Shown in pieces: positions 7,887 through 15,679 of a stretch of DNA of 64,000 nucleotides (within the stretch, counting starts at the first letter, position 1; the number at the start of each line of letters is the position of its first letter). The notes under the pieces were generated by a model, which was given only the letters and a program-made list of their open reading frames with translations, did no database searches and was not told where the DNA came from. Source of the stretch: Chelatococcus reniformis (GTDB lineage Bacteria > Pseudomonadota > Alphaproteobacteria > Rhizobiales > Beijerinckiaceae); contig NZ_BMGG01000002.1 in assembly GCF_014640075.1 (NCBI RefSeq), positions 62,001 to 126,000 on the forward strand, in the 5' to 3' direction. Both the position numbers and the translations under genes were made by a program.

Positions 7887-9095
7887 CTACTTGACGAGGT
7901 AGCAATCGCCTTCACCCATCGGGCGAAAGGCTTTGTCGGCCGGAATACTGCCGACCAGCTTGTAATAGTCGTATGGTGCGGCCGATTCAGAGGGTTTCTT
8001 CACCTGGAAGAGATACATCGGGTGAATGTGACGACCGTCGGCGCGAACGCGGCCCTCACCGAACAGCGGATCGTTGCTCGGCATGGCCTTCATCGCCTCC
8101 ACGACCGTGGTGCCATCGTCGGTCTTCGCCGCCTCGATCGCCTTGAGATAGTGCAGCACCGCCGCGTAGACCCCGGCCTGTACCATCGTCGGATACTTGC
8201 CGCCGTTGCGCTCGGCGAAGCGCCTGCTCCAGGCCCGCGTACCGTCGTTCAGGTCCCAGTAGAAGGCCTCGGTCAGGAGCAGGCCCTGGGCCGCCTTCAG
8301 CCCCAGGGCGTGCACGTCGGTGATGAAGGCAACCAGCGCCGCCAGCCTCTGCCCCTTCTGCTCGATGCCGAACTCGCTCGCCTGCTTGACAGCGTTGGCC
8401 ATGTCGGCCCCGGCGTTGGCCAGCGCGATCACCTGGGCGCCGGTGCCCTGGGCGCGGAGAAGGAAGGAGGCGAAATCAGGCGTATTGAGGGGGTGGCGGA
8501 TGGTGGCCAGCACCTGGCCACCGCCATCCTGCACGACGCGGGCCGTGTCGCGCTCCAACTGGTGCCCGAAAGCGTAGTCGGCGGTGACAAATGCCCATGT
8601 CCGCCCGCCGGCCTCCATCAGCGCGCGGCCGGTGCCGTTGGCGAGCGACCAGGTGTCGAAGGTCCAGATGACGCTGTTGGGCGAGCATTTGGAGCCGGTG
8701 AGGTCGGTCAGCGAGGTGCCCGAGCCCAGCAGCACCTTCTTCTTCTCGCGGGTGATCTCGTGCACGGCGATGCCGACACCCGAGTTCGGCACGTCGGCGA
8801 TGGCGTCGACCTGCTCGGCGTCATACCAGGCCCGGGCGATGGCGGAGCCGATGTCGGGCTTGTTCTGATGGTCGCCGGCGACGATGACGATCGGCTTGCC
8901 GAGGACGGTGCCGCCGAAATCCTCGGCGGCCATGCGGGCGGCCACGACCGAGCCGGGGCCGGCGATGTCGGCGTAGAACGACGTCATGTCGCCCATGACG
9001 CCGATCTTGACCATGGCGTCGCTGATCTGGGCGGCCGCGGGGGCCGCCCAGGCGGTCAGGGCGGCAGCGAGTAGCCCGGCCATCGATCTCTTCAT
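7887..9095 (-). CDS. ABC transporter substrate-binding protein, LivJ type (paralogue of 5096-6322)
   Basis: Binding protein of 402 residues with signal peptide MKRSMAGLLAAALTAWAAPA and cleavage near AAA-QI; a GGGGGAGGA ribosome site lies just upstream. Mature sequence begins with IGVMGDMTSFYADIAGPGSV. It shares long blocks with the 5096-6322 product (for example DVHALGLKAAQG, FYWDLNDGTRA and AGVYA-VLHYLKA), so the two are duplicates within one operon. Neither has an adjacent permease or ATPase. It lies 24 bp after the acyl-CoA ligase gene, which suggests that ligand uptake and CoA activation are linked. Confidence 0.93.
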   Translation of the reverse strand: MKRSMAGLLAAALTAWAAPAAAQISDAMVKIGVMGDMTSFYADIAGPGSVVAARMAAEDFGGTVLGKPIVIVAGDHQNKPDIGSAIARAWYDAEQVDAIADVPNSGVGIAVHEITREKKKVLLGSGTSLTDLTGSKCSPNSVIWTFDTWSLANGTGRALMEAGGRTWAFVTADYAFGHQLERDTARVVQDGGGQVLATIRHPLNTPDFASFLLRAQGTGAQVIALANAGADMANAVKQASEFGIEQKGQRLAALVAFITDVHALGLKAAQGLLLTEAFYWDLNDGTRAWSRRFAERNGGKYPTMVQAGVYAAVLHYLKAIEAAKTDDGTTVVEAMKAMPSNDPLFGEGRVRADGRHIHPMYLFQVKKPSESAAPYDYYKLVGSIPADKAFRPMGEGDCYLVK

Positions 9096-9119
9096 CGTGA
9101 TCCTCCCCCGTTTTTGTCG

Positions 9120-10781
9120 TTACCCCGTGCGCTTGCTCAACAGGCGCTCGCTCTTGACGCGAAGGCCCGCGGCCTCGCGGTCCCAGAGTTCGCCCTGCGC
9201 GGCTTGGGAGCGCAGGACGGCCTTCTGCACCTTCTGGGTCGGCGTCCGCGGCAGCTCGGGGACCACCCAGACGAAGCGGGGCACCATGTAGGCGGGCATC
9301 CGCGGCAGCAGAAAGTGGATCAGCTCGAGCGGATCGAGGCGGGCGCCCTCGCGCAGGGTCACCACAGCCAGAACCTCGTCCTCGCCGTGCTCGCTCGGAT
9401 AGGCGATGGCGGCGGCATCCTCGATCGCCGGATGCGCGCCGAGCTCCGCCTCGACCTCGAAGGACGAAATGTTCTCGCCGCGCCGGCGGATGGCGTCCTT
9501 CAGGCGATCCACGAAATAATAGTTGCCCTCGGCATCGACGCGGAACGCGTCGCCCGTATGGAACCAGCCGTTTCGCCAGGCGGCGGCCGTGGCGTCGGGC
9601 GCGTCGCGGTAGCCGTGGTTCATCGCCCAGGGGCAGTCGGTGCGCACGATGAGCTCGCCCGACTCGCCAACCGGCACCTCGCAATCGTTGGCATCGACGA
9701 TGCGCAGGTCGACGCCCGGGCGCTTGCGGCCGGCGACACCGGGAAGGCCCGGATTGGCCCCCGAGCGGATCGGCACGGAGATCTCCGTCATGTTGAAATG
9801 CGTATAGACCGCGCAGCCGAAGCGTTCGGCGAAGGTGAAGGAGGGCTGGCCGTAGGGCACCATCAGCACATGGCGGAGCGGGTGGTGCCGTTCGTCCGCT
9901 GCCGCGGGCTGGCCCAGCAGGAAGCTCGCCATGGAGCCGAGGACGATGCAGGTCGTGACCTCGTGCGCCCTGACCGTCGCCCAGAAACTCGCCGTATCGA
10001 AGCGTTCGGTGACGACGATCGAGCCCCCCTTGATCAGCACGGCATAGGTGGGAAACAGACCGCCCACGTGGAAATACGGAAGGTTGACGAGAAAGCGGTC
10101 GTCCGCGGTCAGGTAATCCAGGCCCGAGGCCGTGGCGTGCAGATGAACGTAGGACGACAGTACGGCCTTGGAGGGCCCGGAGGTTCCCGACGTGTAGATG
10201 ATGGCCTGGGTGTCCCAGGGGGCGATGGGGCGCAGCAGGGGCGGCGCAGCCCCGTCGTCCGAACGGAGCGCGTCCGGCCCTCGAATGGTGAGACCGGGCA
10301 CCGGCTCGCCGGCCTCGCCGAGCGCGACGACGACAGTCTCCAGTGCCGCGCGTTCGATCTCGGCCAGGCGCTCCAGCAACTGGCCGTGGATGACCAGGAG
10401 CTTGGCGCCGGAGATGCCGACGACGTGCTCGAGCAGAGCGCCGCGATAGGCCAGGTTGATCGGAACGTAGATGGCGCCGAGCATGTTGAGGCCGAACCAG
10501 AGGCGCAGCGCTTCCGGCCCGTTCGGCAGCCACGACAGCACGGTGTCGCCCTGGTTCACGCCGAGCGAGCGCAGCGCGTTGCCGGTGCGGATGGCGGCAT
10601 CCAGCGTGTCGCGATACGTCCAGCTGCTGCCATCGGCAAATAATGCGAAGATCTTGTTGGGACTGGCGGCGGCGCGGCCCTCGAGCAGCGCCCTGAGCAC
10701 GCAGTCCGCCACCGCGGGCATGCGCAGGTCGGTCCGGACCGCTGCCTCTGCCATCTGCTTGCTATCGACCACAGGTCCCAT
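9120..10781 (-). CDS. AMP-dependent acyl-CoA synthetase/ligase
   Basis: Adenylate-forming enzyme of 553 residues that should activate a carboxylic acid to its CoA thioester via an acyl-AMP. Visible motifs: P-loop YTSGTSGPSKAV (~185, with Ser in place of the usual Gly-Lys spacing), the A5-like HFNMTEI (~320), WFHTGD (~412), hinge DRLKDAIRRRGENIS (~430) and the C-terminal catalytic Lys region PTQKVQK (~520). No signal peptide, so cytoplasmic. It is the first gene of the leftward operon ligase-SBP-kinase-DUF6285-SBP-hydratase. Acid specificity cannot be read from the sequence. Confidence 0.94.
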   Translation of the reverse strand: MGPVVDSKQMAEAAVRTDLRMPAVADCVLRALLEGRAAASPNKIFALFADGSSWTYRDTLDAAIRTGNALRSLGVNQGDTVLSWLPNGPEALRLWFGLNMLGAIYVPINLAYRGALLEHVVGISGAKLLVIHGQLLERLAEIERAALETVVVALGEAGEPVPGLTIRGPDALRSDDGAAPPLLRPIAPWDTQAIIYTSGTSGPSKAVLSSYVHLHATASGLDYLTADDRFLVNLPYFHVGGLFPTYAVLIKGGSIVVTERFDTASFWATVRAHEVTTCIVLGSMASFLLGQPAAADERHHPLRHVLMVPYGQPSFTFAERFGCAVYTHFNMTEISVPIRSGANPGLPGVAGRKRPGVDLRIVDANDCEVPVGESGELIVRTDCPWAMNHGYRDAPDATAAAWRNGWFHTGDAFRVDAEGNYYFVDRLKDAIRRRGENISSFEVEAELGAHPAIEDAAAIAYPSEHGEDEVLAVVTLREGARLDPLELIHFLLPRMPAYMVPRFVWVVPELPRTPTQKVQKAVLRSQAAQGELWDREAAGLRVKSERLLSKRTG

Positions 10782-10812
10782 CCTTTGGCGATGACGTGAA
10801 GGGCGTCACAGG

Positions 10813-10983
10813 GATCTTGACGGTTTGGGCCGTGGCAGCCGGCTGGGCTCCCAAGGGGATGGATGGTCGGGCCAAGCTCGACCAGGACGTTGAAAACAAA
10901 TGGTTTTGCCTTGCAGCGGTCATGGTCGGGCTTGACCCGACCATCCATCCTTTCAAGGACTCAAGATCTCCGTGCAGCACCGC
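10813..10983. repeat. dispersed palindromic intergenic repeat, copy 1
   Basis: About 170 bp that align with 26431-26597. Shared blocks include GTGGCAG near the left end, an AACAAATGGTTT-like centre, TGGTCGGGCTTGACCCGACC and GACTCAAGA with GTGCAGCACC at the right end. Within it an imperfect inverted repeat (GGTCGGGCCAAGCTCGACCA against TGGTCGGGCTTGACCCGACC) could form a long hairpin. It lies in a divergent intergenic region, as expected for a REP/MITE-like element. Confidence 0.8.
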
Positions 10984-11084
10984 GACTTGAAAACAGGCGC
11001 TTGTATCGCTCGAGCGGTGCGCCCGAGCGGACGCGCTCTAGCTGTGGGCGAGGGGCCTCGCACGGGCCGCGATCATCGGGTTCC

Positions 11085-11104
11085 TCCATATTGAATGTTA
11101 TTCA
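11085..11104 (+). promoter_or_regulatory. candidate operator, motif shared with 15615-15634
   Basis: TCCATATTGAATGTTATTCA contains the inverted repeat TGAAT-GTT-ATTCA and matches 17 of 20 bases of a site 46 bp upstream of the acyl-CoA dehydrogenase at 15680. It lies 122 bp before the start at 11226. The shared site suggests one regulator (for example a TetR or GntR/FadR-type factor) for both genes; the regulator is not identified. Confidence 0.4.
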
Positions 11105-11109
11105 CTTTG

Positions 11110-11124
11110 GACATACGGTATGTC
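11110..11124. promoter_or_regulatory. 15-bp palindrome GACATACgGTATGTC, candidate operator
   Basis: Perfect inverted repeat with 7-bp arms around a single central base, 5 bp right of the TGAAT/ATTCA site and 101 bp before the gene at 11226. Its size and spacing suit a dimeric TetR-like repressor, but no regulator gene is adjacent. Confidence 0.35.
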
Positions 11125-11225
11125 AACGCGAATAACGGGGCAAGCGCAAAACGCGTCGGCAACGTCCGAAAGCGGAACGGGCACGGCGGCGGCACCACGC
11201 GCCTCGCACACCATGGAGGAACAAG

Positions 11226-12224
11226 GTGGGGTATGAGCTCGGTCGCGACGACGAATACATGCATCAGCCGACGGCTGAGCCGCACTTCAATGAAAGCGTC
11301 TATGCCAACGGCTTTGATTTCGGCACCGGCGTAGGCGGCTGGATGCGGCTCGGCAACCGCGTCAACGAGGGCTACGCCGAGTTGTCCGTCTGCCTCTACT
11401 TGCCCGACGGGCGCATCGCCTGCCAGTTCCAGCGCCCTGCCATCACCGCCAACGACCGCTTCGACGCCGGCGGGCTGCGCTATGGGGTCGAGGAGCCGTT
11501 CCGTAGGGTCAGCATGACCTACGAGGGGGACCTGCTGCTCCTGGACGACCGCGATGCGCTGCGCGACCCCAAGCGCATGTTCGCCGTGGCCAAGCGCGTG
11601 CCCGGCTCGGTGCGGCTGGCGCAGGAGGCCGATTCACCCGTTCACGGCGGCGTGCCGGCCTCCGCCGTGCACGAGCCGATGTATGGCTGGGACTTCTCGC
11701 TCGGCCATTTCAATCAGCACACGCGCGTCACAGGCGAGATTCGCTGCGGCGGCGAGACTTTCCCGCTGGTGGGTGCCGGCTGGCGCGACCACTCGTGGGG
11801 GCCGCGGCTGTGGCAGAACATCTTTTACTACCGGCTGTTCATCGCCAATCTGGGCGAGGGCCGCGGCTTCATGCTGCTGAAGATCACCGATGCCGGTGGC
11901 CGCACCCGCCGTCTCGGCGTGCTGCTGGTCGACGGACAGTACGAGGAGGTGGAGGAGTTCGACCTGATCACCGATTGGGATGCCCGGCAGGACCCGAGCA
12001 TGGTGCGGCTCGCGGTGCGAACGGCCCATCGTCGTGCGGTTATTTCCGGCGAGATCGTCTCGCTGGCGCCGCTGCGCAATCGGCGCGAGATCGGCGGCCG
12101 CACGGTGACCTCGCGCATCGCAGAGGGGCACACGCGCTTCACCTGGGACGGCGTGACCGGTTACGGTATGACCGAATACATCGAACGCCTCGACGGCGAG
12201 CGCCTCGTCGGTTACCCGCTGTGA
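11226..12224 (+). CDS. CrtC/hydroxyneurosporene-synthase-like (DUF7064/7065-type) protein
   Basis: Soluble 332-residue protein starting at GTG, with a GGAGGA ribosome site 5 nt upstream; no ATG gives the same frame nearby. Features are NESVYANGFDFGTGVGGWMR (~18-38) and the hallmark GAGWRDHSWGPRLW (~180), typical of the lipocalin-like two-domain proteins related to carotenoid 1,2-hydratase and AttH that are common in alphaproteobacteria and mycobacteria. Their usual neighbours are fatty-acid or steroid catabolic genes, matching the acyl-CoA genes here. Enzymatic function is unproven. It converges with the hydroxyacid dehydrogenase gene, 34 bp away. Confidence 0.8.
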   Translation: MGYELGRDDEYMHQPTAEPHFNESVYANGFDFGTGVGGWMRLGNRVNEGYAELSVCLYLPDGRIACQFQRPAITANDRFDAGGLRYGVEEPFRRVSMTYEGDLLLLDDRDALRDPKRMFAVAKRVPGSVRLAQEADSPVHGGVPASAVHEPMYGWDFSLGHFNQHTRVTGEIRCGGETFPLVGAGWRDHSWGPRLWQNIFYYRLFIANLGEGRGFMLLKITDAGGRTRRLGVLLVDGQYEEVEEFDLITDWDARQDPSMVRLAVRTAHRRAVISGEIVSLAPLRNRREIGGRTVTSRIAEGHTRFTWDGVTGYGMTEYIERLDGERLVGYPL

Positions 12225-12233
12225 AAGCGAGCC

Positions 12234-12253
12234 GGCGGTCGGCGCCGACCGCC
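12234..12253. terminator. 20-bp perfect palindrome between convergent genes
   Basis: GGCGGTCGGC followed directly by its reverse complement lies in the 34-bp gap between convergent stops at 12224 and 12259. The position suggests a bidirectional stem for transcript ends, although there is no U-tract on either side. Confidence 0.4.
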
Positions 12254-12258
12254 CCGGA

Positions 12259-13203
12259 TCAGCGTCCGCTCGCCGCCCGCTGTGCCATCCAGGCTGCGAT
12301 GTTGCTGACCGTCTCGCCGTAGAAGCTGCGGTAGACCTCCTGCGAAACGTAGCCGATGTGCGGCGTCGCCAGCAGCCGCTCCTGGGTGCGGAACGGGTGA
12401 TCCGCCGGCAGCGGCTCGCTGTCGAAGACGTCGACGGCGGCCCCCGCGATGCGTCCGGCGCGCAATGCATCGAGCAGGGCCGCCGCGTCGACGATCGGCC
12501 CGCGCGAGGTGTTGACGAGATGGGCGGTCGGCTTCATCAGCGCCAGCATCGCGGCGTCGACGAGACCGCGCGAGCGCGCGCTTAGGACCAGGTGGATGGT
12601 GAGAAAGTCCGCCTGGCCAAACAGCGCCTCCTTATCGACGCGGGCCGCACCGGCCGCCGCCGCGGCCTCGGTGGTCAGGTTCTGGCTCCAGGCGATGACG
12701 TGCATGCCGAATGCCTGAGCGATCCGCGCGACTTCGCCGCCGATGTTGCCGAGCCCCAGCACGCCGAGCGTCTTGCCCCTGAGCCCGGTGCCGACCGTAC
12801 GCCGCCAGCCGCCGCTGCGCACCGCGGCGGCCTCCTCGACGAGCGAGCGGGCGCTCGCCAGCAGCAGGGCCCAGGTCAGTTCCACCGTGGAGGAGGACGA
12901 AGCGCCGGTGGTGACGACGGCGATACCCAGCTCGGTCGCCGCCGCGGTGTCGATGGAGGCGTTGCGGCGCCTCGTCGATGCGATGAGCCGCAGGCGTGGC
13001 AGCCGTTCCAGGATGGAGCGCGGCAGCGGCGTGCGCTCGCGCATGACGCAGACGACGTCGAAGGGAGCGAGGCGCTCGACCACCGCGTCCGGTTCGGCGA
13101 GGTGATCGCGGAACACGCTGATCTCGGCGCGGGCGGCGACGGGCGACCAGTCGGCCAACTCCAGAGCCACGCCTTGATAATCGTCCAGGATGGCGACGCG
13201 CAT
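12259..13203 (-). CDS. D-2-hydroxyacid dehydrogenase family protein
   Basis: NAD-dependent dehydrogenase of 314 residues related to phosphoglycerate/glyoxylate reductases. The Rossmann motif GVLGLGNIGGEVARIA is near 145, the substrate-loop Arg in VNTSRGPIVD near 232, the conserved Glu in DVFDSEPLP near 262 and the catalytic His in LLATPHIGYVS near 283. A GGAGGAG ribosome site sits 6 nt before ATG. Cytoplasmic. It may follow the MFS gene in one leftward unit (124 bp apart). The exact 2-hydroxyacid cannot be told. Confidence 0.92.
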   Translation of the reverse strand: MRVAILDDYQGVALELADWSPVAARAEISVFRDHLAEPDAVVERLAPFDVVCVMRERTPLPRSILERLPRLRLIASTRRRNASIDTAAATELGIAVVTTGASSSSTVELTWALLLASARSLVEEAAAVRSGGWRRTVGTGLRGKTLGVLGLGNIGGEVARIAQAFGMHVIAWSQNLTTEAAAAAGAARVDKEALFGQADFLTIHLVLSARSRGLVDAAMLALMKPTAHLVNTSRGPIVDAAALLDALRAGRIAGAAVDVFDSEPLPADHPFRTQERLLATPHIGYVSQEVYRSFYGETVSNIAAWMAQRAASGR

Positions 13204-13327
13204 GCCGAGCTCCTCCGTTGGCCGCCGGCGCGCGTGGCGGCGATAGGCCCTTTGCTCCCTCAGAGCACCGGATTTGCGGCGATTAGGCGGCTCTCGCGCC
13301 GGACGGGCCGATCGCGCGGGCGGCCTC

Positions 13328-14896
13328 TCAATCGATCGCCGCCGCCGGCTCGCCCGCGGTGGTCGAAGCGGCTTCGCCGTGGTCCACCAGCAGGAAGGTT
13401 GCCAGCCCTGCGGCCGCGGCGACCAGCGCCGCCAGCAGGCTCGCCGCGGCGAAGCCGTCGCTGAAGGCGGCCTGACCGGCAGTACGGATGCCTTCCCGCA
13501 GGGCCTCCGGCATCTGCGCCAGGACTCCCACCGTGTCGCCGGAGGTGATGCGCCGCGCCGCCAGGGAGGCGAGCGTGGGGGAGAGGCCGGCGCGGCTGGC
13601 GGCGTCGGCGAAGTGGCCGACCGCCACGTGGCTCAGCACCGCGCCGAAGCCGGCGACGCCGATGAGCAGGCCGCCGAAGCGCAGCGTCGCGCCCAGGCCC
13701 GACGCCATGCCCGCCCGCTGGGACGGCACGGCGCTCATCATCGCCTTCGTGGTTTCGCTGTTGAGGAGCCCGGCTCCGCTGCCGGCGACCAGCATGGCCG
13801 CGGCGAGGGCCGGGTAGGGCGCTCCGGCGCGTGCCAGAGCCCAAAACAGCACGTTGCCGACGAGCGTCACGGCGAGCCCGGCGGTGAGCAGGGCACGGCC
13901 GGAATGGCGGTTCGCCAGCGCCGCTCCGGCACGGGGCGCCAGGAACATCGGCAGCGCAAAGGGCAGCATCGCCAGCCCGGCTGCCATGGGCGCGAAGCCG
14001 TAGGCATTCTGGAGGAACAATGGCAAGTAGAAGATCATCACCTGGGCGGCCGCCGCATAGCCGATCATGGCGGCCGCAGCGCCGACGACGGCAGGCCGCC
14101 TGAACAGGCCCAGGTCGACCATGGGGCGCGGCTGGCTCAGTTCTGCGACGGCGAAGCACGCGAACAACGCTGCGGCGCCGGCGAGCCGCAGCAGGATGGC
14201 GGAGCTCGACCAGCCCGTGGCGTTGCCGTCGATCAGTGCCCAGATCAGCAGGAAGAGCGCCAGGCTGAACGTGACGATGCCGGCAACGTCGAGGCGCTTG
14301 GCCTCGGGATCCGAGGATTCCGGAACGTCCCGCACGGTCGCGGCGAAGAGCGCGGCACAGAGCGGCACGTTGACCAGGAATACCCAGCGCCAACCCACGA
14401 CGTCGGTGATGACGCCGCCGACGATCGGTCCGGCGGTGATGGCGATGCCCAGGCAGGAGCCCCAGAAGGCGTAGGCGCGCGCCCGGGCGGCCCCGGTGAA
14501 GGCGTGGCCGATGACGGCCAGCGACGCCGTCAGCAGCAGCGCGGCGCCGACGCCCTGGGCGGCACGCGCCAGATTGAGCATCGGCGACGAATTGGCGAGC
14601 CCACAAGCACCTGATGCGGCGCCGAAGAGCGCAAGCCCGATCAGCATGCCGCGCTTGCGGCCGTGCCGGTCGGCGAAGGAGCCGGCCGCCATGAGGAGCG
14701 CCGCGAAGCTCAGGATGTAGGCGCTCACCACCCATTCGATCTCGGCAAAGGTCGCGGCCAGCGATCGTGCGATCGCCGGCAGCGAGACGGCGACGATGTT
14801 GGAATCGAGCATGATCAGCGACGAGACCAGCGAGGCGACCAGCAGCACGCGGAAGGTGGCGAAAGCGCCGGGACGGTCGGTGGGGAGCGTCGCCAT
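13328..14896 (-). CDS. MFS transporter, EmrB/QacA (DHA2) drug-export family
   Basis: Inner-membrane protein of 522 residues with about 14 hydrophobic segments, including motif A in SFADRHGRKRGMLIG (~70-85) and motif C-like AITAGPIVGGVITD (~145). The start at 14896 is chosen because a GGAG site precedes it; the alternative ATG at 14929 falls inside a palindromic operator and lacks a ribosome site. It is divergent from a MarR-family gene across twin operator sites, the standard layout of a drug- or phenolic-inducible exporter. Substrate unknown. Confidence 0.92.
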   Translation of the reverse strand: MATLPTDRPGAFATFRVLLVASLVSSLIMLDSNIVAVSLPAIARSLAATFAEIEWVVSAYILSFAALLMAAGSFADRHGRKRGMLIGLALFGAASGACGLANSSPMLNLARAAQGVGAALLLTASLAVIGHAFTGAARARAYAFWGSCLGIAITAGPIVGGVITDVVGWRWVFLVNVPLCAALFAATVRDVPESSDPEAKRLDVAGIVTFSLALFLLIWALIDGNATGWSSSAILLRLAGAAALFACFAVAELSQPRPMVDLGLFRRPAVVGAAAAMIGYAAAAQVMIFYLPLFLQNAYGFAPMAAGLAMLPFALPMFLAPRAGAALANRHSGRALLTAGLAVTLVGNVLFWALARAGAPYPALAAAMLVAGSGAGLLNSETTKAMMSAVPSQRAGMASGLGATLRFGGLLIGVAGFGAVLSHVAVGHFADAASRAGLSPTLASLAARRITSGDTVGVLAQMPEALREGIRTAGQAAFSDGFAAASLLAALVAAAAGLATFLLVDHGEAASTTAGEPAAAID

Positions 14897-14920
14897 GTCG
14901 GGTCTCCGGGCAGGGACAAT

Positions 14921-14938
14921 TATCGGCATATGCCGATA
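14921..14938. promoter_or_regulatory. 18-bp perfect palindrome, operator site 1 (MFS/MarR)
   Basis: TATCGGCATATGCCGATA is a perfect inverted repeat in the divergent promoter region, 24 bp before the MFS start. A 14-of-18 match lies 26 bp away. Size and location fit a winged-helix MarR dimer bound next to its own gene. Confidence 0.7.
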
Positions 14939-14946
14939 TTATTGAT

Positions 14947-14964
14947 TAGGGGCATATGCTAATA
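14947..14964. promoter_or_regulatory. operator site 2 (MFS/MarR), imperfect palindrome
   Basis: TAGGGGCATATGCTAATA matches site 1 at 14 of 18 positions and shares the GGCATATGC core. Centres are 26 bp apart, about 2.5 helical turns. It lies 30 bp before the MarR start, so binding could block the regulator's own promoter. Confidence 0.6.
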
Positions 14965-14994
14965 TTCGTCAAGCCGGGATCGACGGAGGGGAGG

Positions 14995-15516
14995 ATGGTG
15001 AGACGAGGGGCGGCAGGGACGGGGCAACGCGGCGGCGCGGCACAGGGCGGCCGAGGCGCGCAGCCCCGGCCGGCGGACGTGTGCAACGCGGCGGCACTGC
15101 GCAGGGCGACCCGGCGCGTATCGCAGATCTACGATGCGATGATGGCGCCGAGCGGGATTCGGTCGACGCAGCGCTCGGTCCTCGCCCAGATCGCGCGGTC
15201 GGGAACGCCGACGATCGGCGACCTTGCCGAAGCCATGGTGCTCGACCGCTCCGCCCTGGCCCACAACCTGAAGCCGCTCGAGCGGGACGGCTACGTCGTC
15301 GTCCGTATCGACCCGGCAGATCGGCGCAACCGCATCGTCGGACTGACCGATGCCGGCTGGGCCAAGCTCGACGAAACGTTCGCGCTCTGGTCCGCGGCCC
15401 AGCACCGCTTCGAGGCGACCTTCGGGCCGGACCAGGCCGCGGCGCTGCGGGCGGCACTCCAGGTGATCGCGTCCCCCGATTTCGCCGCGCGGCTCGGCGA
15501 GGCTGCCGGGGACTGA
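14995..15516 (+). CDS. MarR-family transcriptional regulator
   Basis: DNA-binding protein of 173 residues. After a disordered Gly/Arg-rich head (~1-35), the winged helix-turn-helix runs from ~50 to 120, with TIGDLAEAMVLDRSALAHNL as the recognition region and the wing DPADRRNRIVGLTDAG, a classic MarR signature. The start at 14995 has GGAGGGG 5 nt upstream; the ATG at 14956 lies in operator site 2 and would add 13 residues. It probably represses the divergent MFS gene and itself, released by a small aromatic ligand (family knowledge). Confidence 0.92.
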   Translation: MVRRGAAGTGQRGGAAQGGRGAQPRPADVCNAAALRRATRRVSQIYDAMMAPSGIRSTQRSVLAQIARSGTPTIGDLAEAMVLDRSALAHNLKPLERDGYVVVRIDPADRRNRIVGLTDAGWAKLDETFALWSAAQHRFEATFGPDQAAALRAALQVIASPDFAARLGEAAGD

Positions 15517-15614
15517 GCGGGCGGGCCTTCGCTGCGGCGGCCGCGACGTCGGGAGCGACGCCAGTGCCTGCGCGACCTCGACACCGGCCGATTTGCGCCC
15601 CGCTTGCCTTCCGA

Positions 15615-15634
15615 TCCATATTGAATATGCTTCA
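15615..15634 (+). promoter_or_regulatory. candidate operator, motif shared with 11085-11104
   Basis: TCCATATTGAATATGCTTCA, 46 bp before the acyl-CoA dehydrogenase start, matches 17 of 20 bases of the site upstream of the gene at 11226, including the leading TCCATATTGAAT and final TTCA. It is an AT-rich island in very GC-rich surroundings. Confidence 0.4.
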
Positions 15635-15679
15635 TTTAAGCCCGAAGGGGCGCCGGCACGGCCGGTGGGAGGAGGCGGC

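Larger units (their letters stand above)
10782..11225. other. divergent intergenic region of 444 bp
   Basis: Non-coding gap between the leftward ligase operon and the rightward gene at 11226. It contains one copy of a dispersed palindromic repeat (10813-10983), a TGAAT-N3-ATTCA inverted repeat (11092-11104) and a 15-bp palindrome (11110-11124). The last 130 bp are much more AT-rich than the surroundings and probably hold the promoters. Small open frames here show no family resemblance. Confidence 0.7.
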
